A program made the position numbers and the translations under genes. Source: Rotaria sp. Silwood1 (taxonomy: Eukaryota; Rotifera; Eurotatoria; Philodinida; Philodinidae). From it: a stretch of 64,000 nt of DNA. Below are positions 49,401-60,210 of this stretch, piece after piece. The notes under the pieces were generated by a model that ran no database searches, was not told where the DNA came from, and was given only the letters and a program-made list of their open reading frames with translations. The DNA lies in contig CAJNOP010000101.1 of assembly GCA_905250075.1 (NCBI GenBank), positions 86,570 to 150,569 on the forward strand. Direction: 5' to 3'. Positions within the stretch are counted from its first letter, which is position 1. Every line of letters starts with the position of its first letter.

Positions 49401-50350
49401 AGCACATGCTGTACATGTATAACGTTCACGTTCACTTTTTGATAATGTTAAATCAATACCATAATGAAGATTAACACGTGGTAATGGTAAACCACTTGTT
49501 GTATTAAATGCTGGTAATAAACGTAAAGCTAAATCATGTGCTAAAATTAATAATTCATCACGATACCAAGATAAACGAGATGGATAATGTAAATGAATAT
49601 ATTTTGCACATATATGACCACCAAGAAGACCACTAAAATAAAGAAGTAAATATTTGATTAGAAGAATTTCATGATTGATAAATGAATTAAATATGTTTTA
49701 TTGTTATTATTAAATTAGATTTACCCGACCATTCGAATATTTGTTTCAAATACAGAAACAACAACATCACGATCAAATGTAACATGTTGAATAACTTGAC
49801 GAATGGCACGTTCAAATTCATCAAACATTCCAAGAACCTTAAAAAAAAAACAATTTTTAATTTACAAAAAAAACAACAAAATATGTTTGATTATATTACT
49901 GCTAAAGAATCCAAACTATCGACAAGTGTTAATGAAAAACTATATAAGAAAAAAAAATAAGAAGAAGTTTATTTTCATTTTTAAGATGTTTTGTATATAC
50001 GTACTTGCCAAGTGCATCATCAATATCACCTCGTGATGGTTCAGAACCTCGATATCGACCTTTACAACTATAGAAATAAACATATTATTATTTCTATTCA
50101 TTTATCAAATATATTTATTTACCTTAATGGCATTAATTCATCTGCAGGATAAGCATATTTCTATAAATAAACTATAATAAAATTAAATTTCAAATAAATA
50201 ATTTAATACCATATATGAACTAAATGCATGTTTAAACATATCAAGAACTTGTAGACGAAGTCGATTTTTTTCTTCTAATTTCATACTAGTCATTATTGGT
50301 ATAAAAATTAGAAGAAGAAGAATTGTTGTATAAAAAATTTTGATAGACAT
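46490..50350 (-). CDS. EDEM3: EDEM3-like ER degradation-enhancing alpha-mannosidase (GH47 plus PA domain)
   Basis: Ten exons on the minus strand: 50350-50210, 50160-50123, 50067-50005, 49939-49900, 49837-49725, 49632-48837, 48399-47882, 47549-47443, 47376-47141, 47071-46490. Every joint has GT..AG ends and matching phase, giving 877 residues with no stop. Residues 1-22 are a signal peptide. The GH47 alpha-mannosidase domain covers about 30-500: [107 protein letters not shown] and [12 protein letters not shown] are near-textbook EDEM blocks with the acidic catalytic residues kept. A protease-associated (PA) domain follows at about 660-780 ([24 protein letters not shown]), which separates EDEM3 from EDEM1/2. 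The enzyme trims mannose on misfolded glycoproteins to mark them for ER-associated degradation. The C-terminus ends RRQKVK without a KDEL-like signal, unlike vertebrate EDEM3. Confidence 0.93.
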
Positions 50351-51497
50351 CGTATCGATTGAAGCTTTAACAAAATTTTAAATTCATTTACGATAATTAA
50401 TAATTAAGATTTTAATTTAATATATTGCATATTAATTAAGTAAATAATAAAAAAATTTGAATTACGACATTGCAGATTTTATTTTTCTCATATTAAAAAA
50501 AAAAGAAAATCTGGAAAACTTAAAAACAAAAAAACGAAGCTATGATTCATTCGCCATTAGTGAATTCATTATCAAATCGTAATTTTTCTAAATTAGATGT
50601 CACTATCATACAGATCAGAGTTTTAAATAGGTTGTCTTTTTTGTAGACGTGTCATAGGAAATCCAATTTGCTCGCTATACAGAGATTTTTGCTTCTTGTA
50701 TGTGCACATATTCATGTTTAAGTATAAGGAGGCTTTATCTAACCAATGATCTATTCCAAATAAAAATCGTTCAACACCAGCTTCAATTACTCACTATAAG
50801 AAGATGTTCACATTGTAGAAGGATTGATAGAGTTAATTTTTATCCTATATCAAATATTAATTGAAAAACTATGGGTATATAATCACATAAAGAAATAATC
50901 GGATAGTAATATTGAGAAAAATAATCTGGTTTAAGTTCTAAAACATTTTTAAAGATTCTGGTAGACAAAAACAAATTCACCTGAATTAATTAGGATTTAG
51001 TTGCATTGAAGAGTAGTTTCACCAGTAAGGGAAAAATTGTAAGGCTGTACAATCACATAAAAATATACAGAATAGTTAGTATTATATTCCAAAACTATCT
51101 AAATATTGTATTTTGACGAGATTTTATTTGCGACGACAATATTTAACATTATCATAGACCTAGTCAGTTATATTTACTGACTCATAAAATGGTTTTTGTT
51201 TTTATCCGAACTCTATTTTTCTAATCGAAATTTACGAAGTACGAATGAGAAGCACTCAAAATCATGTTTCGAAAAAAATATTCTACGCACGATATTCTGT
51301 AGTCACTATTGTTTCTTTCATGATTTCGTAATATTTTATAGTGCATAAAAATCTCTAACAAAATATATGATAACTAGCCTGATCGACTGAAATAATGATA
51401 GTTAACTAGACTTGATTATTGTCAACGATCAAATATAGTATGTATAAGAGAATTAATGCTTATTTCAAATGATCTGATTAAAGCGCAAACAAATTTC

Positions 51498-51557
51498 GAG
51501 GGTGTGAATAAAGAGAAAAATTACGCTGATACGGACAGTCAAACATACCCACACCCA
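51498..51557. repeat. Short inverted telomere-like block
   Basis: GAGGGTGTG at the left and ACCCACACCCA at the right, about 40 nt apart; G-rich first, C-rich second. Much shorter than the blocks at 35443 and 62128. Confidence 0.5.
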
Positions 51558-53348
51558 AAATGTATTACATTGAACACTACCGATCCATATTTCATATGAA
51601 AAAAATTGTCTCATTATTCCTGATAAGATTGAATCATCGAATAGAGATATACCTCACATTATACACAAATGAATATATATCTGTCTACTCCATTTGACAT
51701 AAATTTCATGGAATGAGTATTTTTTTTTCTTTCTTGTGATTATTTTTCATTCACCCTCACTGTACATATTTTACTGTTCTTTTGTACAGTCTCTCTCAAT
51801 AGAGCACAGATTTAAAAATAATTAAAAAAAAACGAAAAAAAAAGAGGTAAAGCAGACAAACACAGAACAGAAGGCGTTGCCATACTGTAAAAGTAAGAAA
51901 CAAATTATTTGAAAAAAAAAGAAGCAAATGATGGAAGTGACGAAAATTCCAACCAATAGTAACATAATTCAAGGTATTCAGAATACATTGGTATAAATTA
52001 CTTTACTTTGGTGAGTAGATATTTAGGAAGATTCAAAAAACAAAAGAAACTATTTTGAACGTTATAAAATTAGTACCAAGACACTCCGAGCGTTGGAAAT
52101 CATCGATACCGATATAACATTGATAACCATGATCGACTGTATTTAAGCCAATCAACTTATCAATGTATATCAATTGTCAATCGCGTTTATTCACTATTTC
52201 GCAATTATTTCATACTTATAAGATCTTTTCATTCATCTGAATTTTATGATACCGTCTATATCTTATATGATTTGTCTGCCTCTTTTTTTAACCTACTCTA
52301 TTTGTTGATTTCAGTTTTTAAACAGATAAGAAACGACCATCTGTGCAATATACCTACAAATTTAATGAGATCACTAAAAAATGACACAGGTAGATTCGTA
52401 AAGTTTGTGTTCGAATAATAATAGTAGTGAAAAAGTTCTCGACTGTGAACTAAACTGTACAGATGAGCTTCAAAATCTGTTAGGCAGAGCATAATATATG
52501 ACAATAAAGACAAAAACCTTGCGATCATAGGAAAATCTGTAACAATGAGTGCGGAAAGCTTCGCTTCACTCACCAATGTCGCCTAGCTAGAAGAACAACT
52601 TTTGTAACACGTATTAATATAAAGTATGAAGTGCTAATCACTTCAAGCTTCACAGCAATCCGTCCAAGTGTAGACGAAACGACTTCGTACTAATCACTAA
52701 TGAGCTGAATTTAAACGGAAAAGTTTTGGACTGTGTGCTCGTACTTCGAAGTTGAAGTCTAAAATTTCGACTATTCCACTATGTTGTTAAGATGGCGGTG
52801 GGAACCTCAGAGCTACAAAGCTATTCATAAGTATGACCCAGAAGACCTTTGAAGAACAGAGAAACTTGTTAAAGTGGAAGTTAAAATCTTCAAGTGGCAT
52901 GCGAACCACTAAGAGTCAGGATGAAAAAGTCCTATTTTCACAAACACGGGTAATAGTAATGGGACAAGATCCGCGATCATTCAGCTATTCAAAAGAATCT
53001 GATCAAAAAGTTTCAGGTGACATTGAAAGTCATGGGGATGCCGACAACATATTTAAACTCTGATTAGGCTAGTGAGACGGCGAGATAAAAACACTCAGTC
53101 CATCTATCAATATGCGTAGATCAAAATGAGCAGTGTTAGACATCGCAAAATTATATGTTAAAAGGAACCAAAAGCGGCAGGCCACTTATCAATTCGACTA
53201 AGTGTCTGCAAAGGATATTAAGTCATATTCGAATACTTGTGACTTATGTCAACAATTTTAGAATCGCAGGCACATGTATACGAAGAAAGAAAGATAGCCT
53301 AATGTGATTCATCAAAATGTGTTCATGACGAAAATTCGTTTTGGATAA

Positions 53349-53392
53349 GGGTGGGGTGTGGGTGGATGTGTTAGTGTAGCTGTGGGTGAGTG
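53349..53392. repeat. Telomere-like GT-rich block, one orientation
   Basis: GGGTGGGGTGTGGGTGGATG followed by TGTTAGTGTAGCTGTGGGTG. Only the G-rich half is clear. It lies about 90 nt upstream of the TIMP-like frame, so it sits in that gene's promoter or leader. Confidence 0.55.
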
Positions 53393-53478
53393 TCATTTTA
53401 CGGTTGATACGCCCACTGGCAGCCGCACCGACAAAATTGCTTGGGAATCCGGAACAGAAAGTGATTTAACAATAAGCT

Positions 53479-54027
53479 ATGCTCAACACTTTTCATCTTT
53501 TAGATGAAATTATTCCATTTTATAATTCGCCAAAAATGATGTCAAATCGCTTACTGATCTCCTGGTACACCATGCGATCTGTTTGTAGTGTTTTACTACT
53601 TCTCTATATTGATTATACATTCGGTTGCTCATGTCGACCTGAATATCCACTTCGTGCTTCCTACATCGATGCTACCAATATCTTTATTGGCAAAACTCTG
53701 AGTGTTAAAATTTATAGCGACACACTACGACGAGAGATTGTATTTCAAGTTCAAGATAACTTCAAGGGTAAAATTCCATCATCAAAGAAAATCACAGTCT
53801 CAACTCCTTCACAAGAAACAGCGTGTGGTCTATCAATACGCGTCGGACAGACATGGCAAGTCTGGGCTCAGCCAGAACCTTACGACGTTTATAGCAGAAT
53901 GCATACGCAAGGCTCATCGAAAACCTATCTCTCAACACACCGATGTGCCTTAACTACCCAAGAAGTATATCGTAATATCGAATTTCTCATTAATCCACCA
54001 GAAAATATGACAACACCCGCTTGTTGA
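53479..54027 (+). CDS. TIMP/netrin-like (NTR) secreted protein
   Basis: Single-exon frame; from the first ATG it has 182 residues, but the signal peptide (MRSVCSVLLLLYIDYTFG) begins at the ATG at 53572, which I favour as the start (151 residues). Cleavage would expose CSC at the new N-terminus. A free N-terminal C-x-C is the hallmark of tissue inhibitors of metalloproteinases, whose first Cys chelates the protease zinc. What follows fits the NTR beta-barrel: DATNIFIGKTLSVKI, REIVFQVQDNFKGKI, CGLSIRVGQTWQVWA and a late Cys in STHRCALT. Vertebrate TIMPs are about 190 residues with a second C-terminal subdomain, absent here, as in many invertebrate single-domain TIMPs. The likely role is inhibition of matrix metalloproteases outside the cell; this is inferred from the fold and CxC only. 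Confidence 0.72.
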   Translation: MLNTFHLLDEIIPFYNSPKMMSNRLLISWYTMRSVCSVLLLLYIDYTFGCSCRPEYPLRASYIDATNIFIGKTLSVKIYSDTLRREIVFQVQDNFKGKIPSSKKITVSTPSQETACGLSIRVGQTWQVWAQPEPYDVYSRMHTQGSSKTYLSTHRCALTTQEVYRNIEFLINPPENMTTPAC

Positions 54028-55398
54028 TTCTCATATTAATATGAACCATATTTATATATAAACAAAACATGTGTACACTAACTTCTTTCGTATAATCGAT
54101 GTCTCTGTCATAGACTCAACAATAAACGCACTTTTCAAGAAAAAACTCCAATTGTTTCACTTATTCTCGCATTAACTACAGTATCTAACATGCTGAACGA
54201 CGTACTTTACCAATAAAATATACAATACTTTGTTGTTACACAGCTCGTTTGTGTAAATGAGCCCATGTGAGCCACTACCCACTGTGCTCAAACAAGATTC
54301 TCAGTTTTTGCTTAATTTAAGATATATAATAGAAGCAAGTGGTCTGTGAATGCCGGTAACAATCATTTTTAAAATATTGAAGTGTCAACTGAAAGTCCTG
54401 AAATTTTAAACTGCTAAAAAAGGATATTTTAAGGATTCAATATTTCGAAAAAACTACTTGATGATCAAGCTAAAATTCTATCATTGGTGTCCATACCGAT
54501 GTATTCTACTTACAAAAACAGATTCTGATTCAAACATTTGAGAATGTGGATGTAAGCGCAACATTGGTTAGATACCCACATCCACACTTCACATACACTT
54601 TGCTTCCCATAAAAATTTGTTTAATTGATAATTAGCTGGATCACATCTTGACTTATAAACTTGTAAAATAAGTCGATTAGTCTGATTATCTTGTCATTTC
54701 TCAATGTATGTCCATCAAAATAATTGAAGGAAGTTGAAAAAATCTGAATTGTTCACACCTCATTTCCATTCGTTTATTGAGGTTTTGATGAAATTCTTCA
54801 ATCAATGAATCACCATCTTCAGAACTGCTATTTCTAAGTTCACGTACACTAACCATACTTTCATTTTCATCACATAGACTATCTTCAAAATCCGAATCCA
54901 TTATACATTTAACGTTTTACATCTTATACATCAACTTGTTTTAGTCTTGTTTCTAATTTGTATATATAATACGGTATGTCTATAAATATAGGTCCGAGCA
55001 TCGAGTAAGCTGTGGAAGTTTTCAGAAATTTTCACGGCTAAATAGGTCATATATCGCAGTGCGATGAATTACAATATTAAGTTTTTCAAATTCAGGTTTT
55101 ATGGTCAAACCTTTTTGTGGGCTATAGAAATTTGACTTAATAAACTTTTCAACGTCATCCATACAGCCTATCATCCATGCAAATTGGTACGGATCTCTAT
55201 CGGCTTCTAATATTTATTGAAAATATTTCTCTAAGATTCTTAAAAACCTGAGGATTGGATAATGTCTCAAGGTAGGACATACGTCTTTCACCAGAACTCA
55301 AAGGGTTAAACATAGTAAAACTTTTGAAGAAGAAAATTCATTATAAACAAGAGCAAAAAATAACAGTATCTACATTGAGATTATTGCAAAACAGTGCT
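54028..55398. other. Intergenic region between convergent genes
   Basis: Contains a short telomere-like block (54545) and an acidic 66-residue frame (minus, 54701-54901) that I do not accept as a gene. Otherwise nothing recognised. Confidence 0.4.
54545..54588. repeat. Short inverted telomere-like block
   Basis: TGTGGATGTAAGCGCA on the left is mirrored by ACCCACATCCACAC on the right, about 20 nt apart. The TGTAAGCGCA string recurs at about 13394. Confidence 0.5.
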
Positions 55399-56903
55399 TC
55401 ACGATATACACAACACTTCGAAGTTATCTTTTGTACTCATCTCATGACCATCATGAGCGTAATAAAAAGTGCCATCAGGAACAACATGTTTCCCAAGAAG
55501 AATCATCGTTGAGTTATAATGAATTCTACCGACATAGACTAGAACTGCTTCTTCTTTGCCTGCTACAAGAGCACCTTCTGGTACAATAGCATTTCTTGTT
55601 GCACTCCATTTGAATTCCTGCTCAGGATTTGATCTAATCAGCACTTCATAATTAGATGACGAATGAACACCGAAATGTGTAATAATAGCCTTTTCGGTTC
55701 CTTCTACCAATTTGCCCGGAATAATACAATTATTTACTAATTTTGAACGTGCTATATAAACTAGTTTATTGCCTTCTTGACCACCAACAACAGCATCTGA
55801 CGGAATTTTGCCGTTTCCAGGTTTTAACCATATTCCATCGAATGTTGTTTTGGACGATTCTGGAAAAAAAACAAACAATTTCTCTCTGCATGAGATATAC
55901 AATAAATTTCATTAGTTTACAACAAAATTTGACAAGGTTTGACTTTTAACATCTTAAGCTGCGCACTGTACAATAACATATCTTGAATATTGAATTTTTA
56001 TAGTTTTAAACTTTAGTGAAATTTGTGAATTGAAGGAATTCAGTCAAATAGATATTGTTCTCTTACCTTTCCCTTCTTTTGCATCTTTCAACTGATTGAT
56101 CAATAATTTATTTATTTCATTGTATTGATTACACTTTTCTTGCACGAATGAAAGATTCCGTTGGGTAGCATTTACAATATTTTGTAATTCACCAATTCGA
56201 TATGTTCTCTCAATACAGAAGCATATCATAACTCCTAATACTGTAACTGAAAATAAAACGAATGATAAGAAATATATCTTTATTAATGATGACACATTCC
56301 ATAATTGTTTTATTTTTGGGTTTAAAGATAACTTTGTTGACTCTCCCAGAATGATAGTCGTCGGTTTGATATTTGTATTATTATTATTTTGGACCATCAT
56401 AAGAGCTAAATGAATTTTCCGATTTGAATAATCTTGAATAACAAAAGTTTGTACTTACGACTTTTTAAGGCTAATTTATCATCTTTATCTTGATCTCCAA
56501 GAATTTCTTCTATTGTTATGTGTGGTGCCGTTGGTGGAATTATCGATGCTAAATTTTCTAAGGATTCTTTTAAGCCATGTGCCTGCATTCGTCTCATATG
56601 TTCTAAATGAACAAAAAATATTAACACATTAATCAGAAACAGAAAATAACCTCTTAAAAGTTTCACAGCATCACGACAATGAATTTCATCAAGTGCATTT
56701 ATTAAATAGGTAAAATCTTCTTCATTGATTTTATCTTGATCGAAAAGTGATTCCCAAAGACGAAGAATACCAGCAAATGATGAATCATCTCTAATAATTC
56801 GTGGAACATCGGGTCCAATATAAAAACGTAAACGTTCTCGATCATTTTCACTAAGATGATCTACTAAATTCAATAGAATAACACGCAAATGATGACTGCC
56901 CAT
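55399..56903 (-). CDS. Predicted type II membrane protein: death-effector-like domain, TM, coiled coil, two DM9 repeats
   Basis: Four exons on the minus strand: 56903-56651, 56602-56459, 56405-56067 and 55859-55399. All introns have GT..AG ends (48, 53 and 207 nt) and all phases match, giving 398 residues without a stop. Residues 4-84 look like a death-effector-domain helical bundle (LRVILLNLVDHLSENDRERL, SFAGILRLWESLFDQDKI, FTYLINALDEIHCRDAVKLL); the classic RxDL motif is not exact. Residues 85-133 are a linker. A membrane span lies at about 174-197 (FLSFVLFSVTVLGVMICFC), followed by a likely coiled coil at 203-240. Residues 250-398 form two DM9 (DUF3421) repeats, with NGKIPSDAVVGGQEG and NAIVPEGALVAGKEE as the repeated cores; DM9 proteins in molluscs bind mannose and microbes. 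No signal peptide and positive residues before the span suggest the DED side is cytosolic. A ...TTTACAG string just before the ATG hints at a leader exon. The receptor role is inference. Confidence 0.72.
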
Positions 56904-58736
56904 CAATCTGTAAAGAAAAATGATATCTCACTAAAAAATTTACAATTTAAATCTGATTCAAATCCTAATTTCTTAGGACAAAGATTACAATCATCATCAA
57001 ATTTACTAAATTATCAATACATTCACTTTTGTTTTCAAAAAGTCTTCTATCTAAGTTACTCTACATTCGGAGAAATACACGATGTTTTTTTCGTTTATTC
57101 TTCTCTCTATTAGTGTCCTGTGCAAATGACTTTTTCCGAAGTTTTCCCGTTCCCATGAACACTTTGAGAATGGGAACGATACGAAATTTTGACGCTCCCG
57201 AAACTTTCGTTTCATTTTCATATTCACTAAGGAAAGTCTAAATGTAAGAGCTTTCTAGTTTTTTTCTAATTATAACCAGCAATACTTCTAACCGCAATTT
57301 CATTTTCAACTAGAAGACATATCAGATCGTACCATACGTAACATCATAAAGAGATAATCTATGCTAGTACTATTTGATTCAAACATACAAGATGACATAG
57401 GAAAGGTAATTCCGAAAGTCTTATTGTCAAAGATGTAACTTGATCGATGTGATTGTCCTCATTATCAAGGCAAGAAAACAAATGATCGAGTTTAAATAGG
57501 TTTACAATGTCTCAAACCGTTTTCTAGAATGTTTTGTCGGAAAAGATTAACAGAAAGGTTTTCTTGTTGAAATAACTTTGATATACAATGTAGTTGTATA
57601 CGTCTTTTCTCGAAAAAACCTCCAGTAACAAAACATTTCTTAGAAATCTTTGATCGTACAGCACTTTGATAATAAAACGTTTGGTCGAAAGATTACTACA
57701 TTGTTGTCTCTTTGTTGGCAAATACATCAATATGTACAGAAAATAGATTGAAAAAGACCTTGTCAAGCTCAAGAATATCTTGCAAATGTAATTGCTCAGT
57801 GTACGTTAAATAAAACTAAATTCAGTGAGTACTTCAAGAGTCTTTTACTATGGATTATAAAGAAGCAATAGGAAGCAACATAGTTCTTTTTTGTCTATTC
57901 TATTTATATATTATTCTACAGACTAACGTTATGCTTTTACATTCATTTGTCTCTATTCTTCAATAAGCATTTTAAGTAATACTGACTTTACGCCATTCGC
58001 CTTTTCGATAAAAAGTATGTATCGGTTTATATCTCTGCTTACGAGAATGAGAAAACTGGAATGGAAACAAAAAATATTTCTTCGGGAATGGGAATGAGAA
58101 TCGAGAAAAATTGTTTCTGTAGAATACTACTCTGTACCTTATTATATATTTTCAACAGAAAAAAATCTGTATTTTCCATTATTATGACTCATGTTTTCCC
58201 ATCCGACATGACCTCTTCCCATACAATATATATATAGACACACGGTCGACACATGAAATGCCATATTGGGATATAAGAACGAACAAAAAAGAAAAACGAT
58301 CGAGAAGAGATGAATGAGAAAAAACGTATCTAACGTAATGTTTACGAGATTTAATGTTACACATAAGGAAATTGCATTAACCATGCAGGAAAAAACCCAT
58401 AGCTTTTGGTTAAAGAAATTAACTTTTTAAATAGAAAATAATTAAAACTGATTCTTTCCAACAAGCTTTTATAAAGTATATCAATATTGTTTAACACAAT
58501 ATTATTGTTATGCCAATAATCATACACATCCGCAAGCGATCACTGAGGGTGTGGGTGTGGGTTGTGTTCTTCTTCACCGACACTCGACCACACCCACACC
58601 CATAAATTCAGCGATGTTTTTCAGTTTTGGTTTCGTTCAGCTCGTGTAGTTGTTGTGAGTTGTCTGAAAGATGTACAATACATTTTTCTCATTGACATGA
58701 ATACGATCAAGCAGAATTATTTGATCAGAAAATGAA
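56904..58736. other. Intergenic region
   Basis: The right-hand neighbour of the DED-DM9 gene, probably with its promoter. At 57140-57180 a small hairpin (CCCGTTCCCAT..ATGGGAACG) occurs. A telomere-like block lies at 58545. No gene recognised. Confidence 0.4.
58545..58602. repeat. Inverted telomere-like block (hairpin)
   Basis: GAGGGTGTGGGTGTGGGTTG on the left, a 20-nt spacer, and CCACACCCACACCCA on the right; the two halves are near-perfect reverse complements and could fold on themselves. Confidence 0.75.
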
Positions 58737-59015
58737 GTGTATTATGCTGAATTCAATCTTTTGTCTCATAGATTAGACACGAAACAGTCATCTGTTGAAA
58801 GTTATGACAGACAAAAACTGTTTAATTTAGGATCTAAATATAAGCGTCACACATCTATTACTCATTCATTATTTCGTCGTGGTGAAATTGTCAACTATTT
58901 GGATACAATAATAAATTGTACAGTTAAATGGCAGACTCGTTGGCGAACGAACCATAACAATCCAGATTACATTCATTTAAATATGTTTCAGCAACTGCAA
59001 CAATTAGTTCTTTAG
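58737..59015 (+). pseudogene. Possible cytochrome P450 fragment
   Basis: Frame of about 90 residues. GSKYKRHTSITHSLFRRGEI resembles the W/K-x-x-x-R region of helix C in P450s, followed by a stretch of the type V-x-x-W-x-x-R-W and DYIHLNMFQQLQQLVL, as seen in the helix D-E part of rotifer CYPs. There is no ATG start (a TGA stop lies just upstream), no haem-binding Cys region, and the frame ends right after LVL, so this is at best a dead fragment. P450s oxidise lipids and xenobiotics using haem. Confidence 0.35.
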
Positions 59016-59515
59016 AGATTTAGTCTTACTTTCTTTGACTATTCTCTCCAGACAATGGATAATCAAGGAGACAGGGGCACGAATGAATTTGCTAATGCAT
59101 TGTACACGGTTCTGGACGCGATCATGGTATTAATAAAAATACCAACACTCATTGGTGATCTATCATGGCTTTGATCAATCTTTTTTTTGAGCTATTCAAT
59201 GAGTTTTTCTTGCTATTTTTGTAATTTGCCTGATTGTTCTTTGTGCTTGTATCGACCTTTTCTTTCACGGCTGGACTCGTCTCGTTCTTGTCTCATGATG
59301 TTCTGTAAGAGAAGTTGCCAGTAATCTTGAGCAATGCTGCTCTCACATAATATGTTGTCACACTCTTGAAATTTAGTTAGATCTAAAAAACGTAATACGA
59401 CATGAAATTCTTAGGAGTCATTGAACCCGTGTTTTTACTAGTGAGATCTTGTATAAATGACACGACAATGGATGACTTTTGCCTTGCTTCATCAATCAGT
59501 TGCTCGATTTCGAGT

Positions 59516-59729
59516 AGTGTCACATATCCAAGATTTTGGAGATGCCACCGCATCTCCAGCGGGAGACGCGGCACCCACACTCGGGAGATGAGGTCATTCA
59601 CCACTGGAGATGTAAGATCTCCTTTAGAGAGACGCATCTCCCACACCCACACTCGCATCTCTCGAGCAAGATCCGGCATCTCCCGCAGGAGATGTGGTGG
59701 CATCTCCAAAATCTTGGATATGTGACACT
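59516..59729. mobile_element. MITE with AGTGTCACATATCC ends, inserted in coding sequence
   Basis: Left arm AGTGTCACATATCCAAGATT (59516) continues through TTTGGAGATGCCACC and is mirrored almost perfectly for about 50 bp at the right end (to 59729). The centre holds further GGAGATG/CATCTCC units and two CCCACACTC strings like the telomere-like repeat. Its 214-bp length is not a multiple of three and it separates two protein segments (KENDS and LLEIEQLIDEARQ) that otherwise read as one. No clear target duplication was found. Confidence 0.7.
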
Positions 59730-60114
59730 GCTGTCATTTTCTTTTACTTGGAACGGTTTAGCTTCAATTTTTTGAATTCCAGAAGATAATTTGACACCGG
59801 TGATAAACGTATCCATCTGTTCTTGCACAAAAAACCACTTGTCATCACTCGATATTGATTTAATAACGTATACTTTTATTTTTTCACGGGAATGAGTGAG
59901 AGTTTTGCAAAAATTGATTAAGATCTTATCGATAGTGCCAGCATTGACGACACGATCATCAACATTGAAGACAATCAAATCTGTCACATTAGCATCTAAT
60001 TCACTGCTGCCATCGAGAAAACTGTAGATATTCTCTTAACACAAAAGAAGTCAGAATTAACTCACAATAATCTAGAGCGTTTTCGATCCTATTCATGATC
60101 TCTTCACTATTTTT

Positions 60115-60210
60115 AGGGTGAGTGTGGGATGTGACAAGTAAGTGTAGGTGGGCAAAATGACTACAGTCACAGCCATACTCTACTCGTGCCCACATCTGCA
60201 CCCTAACCCA
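60115..60210. repeat. Degenerate inverted telomere-like block
   Basis: AGGGTGAGTGTGGGATGTG and GTGTAGGTGGGC on the left are mirrored by GTGCCCACATCTGCACCCT on the right. It lies within an intron of the TRPM-like gene. Confidence 0.55.

Larger units (their letters stand above)
50351..53478. other. Intergenic region, 3.1 kb
   Basis: The left edge should hold the EDEM3-like promoter. No other gene was recognised; a frame at 52833-53063 has no motif. Two telomere-like blocks lie at 51498 and 53349. Confidence 0.4.

Noticed and set aside
52833-53063. Plus-strand 76-residue frame
   Set aside because: No motif and no splice partners; kept as intergenic.
54701-54901. Minus-strand 66-residue acidic frame starting MDSDFEDSLC
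   Set aside because: It resembles acidic N-termini of some transposase-derived proteins, but no catalytic part follows on either side.
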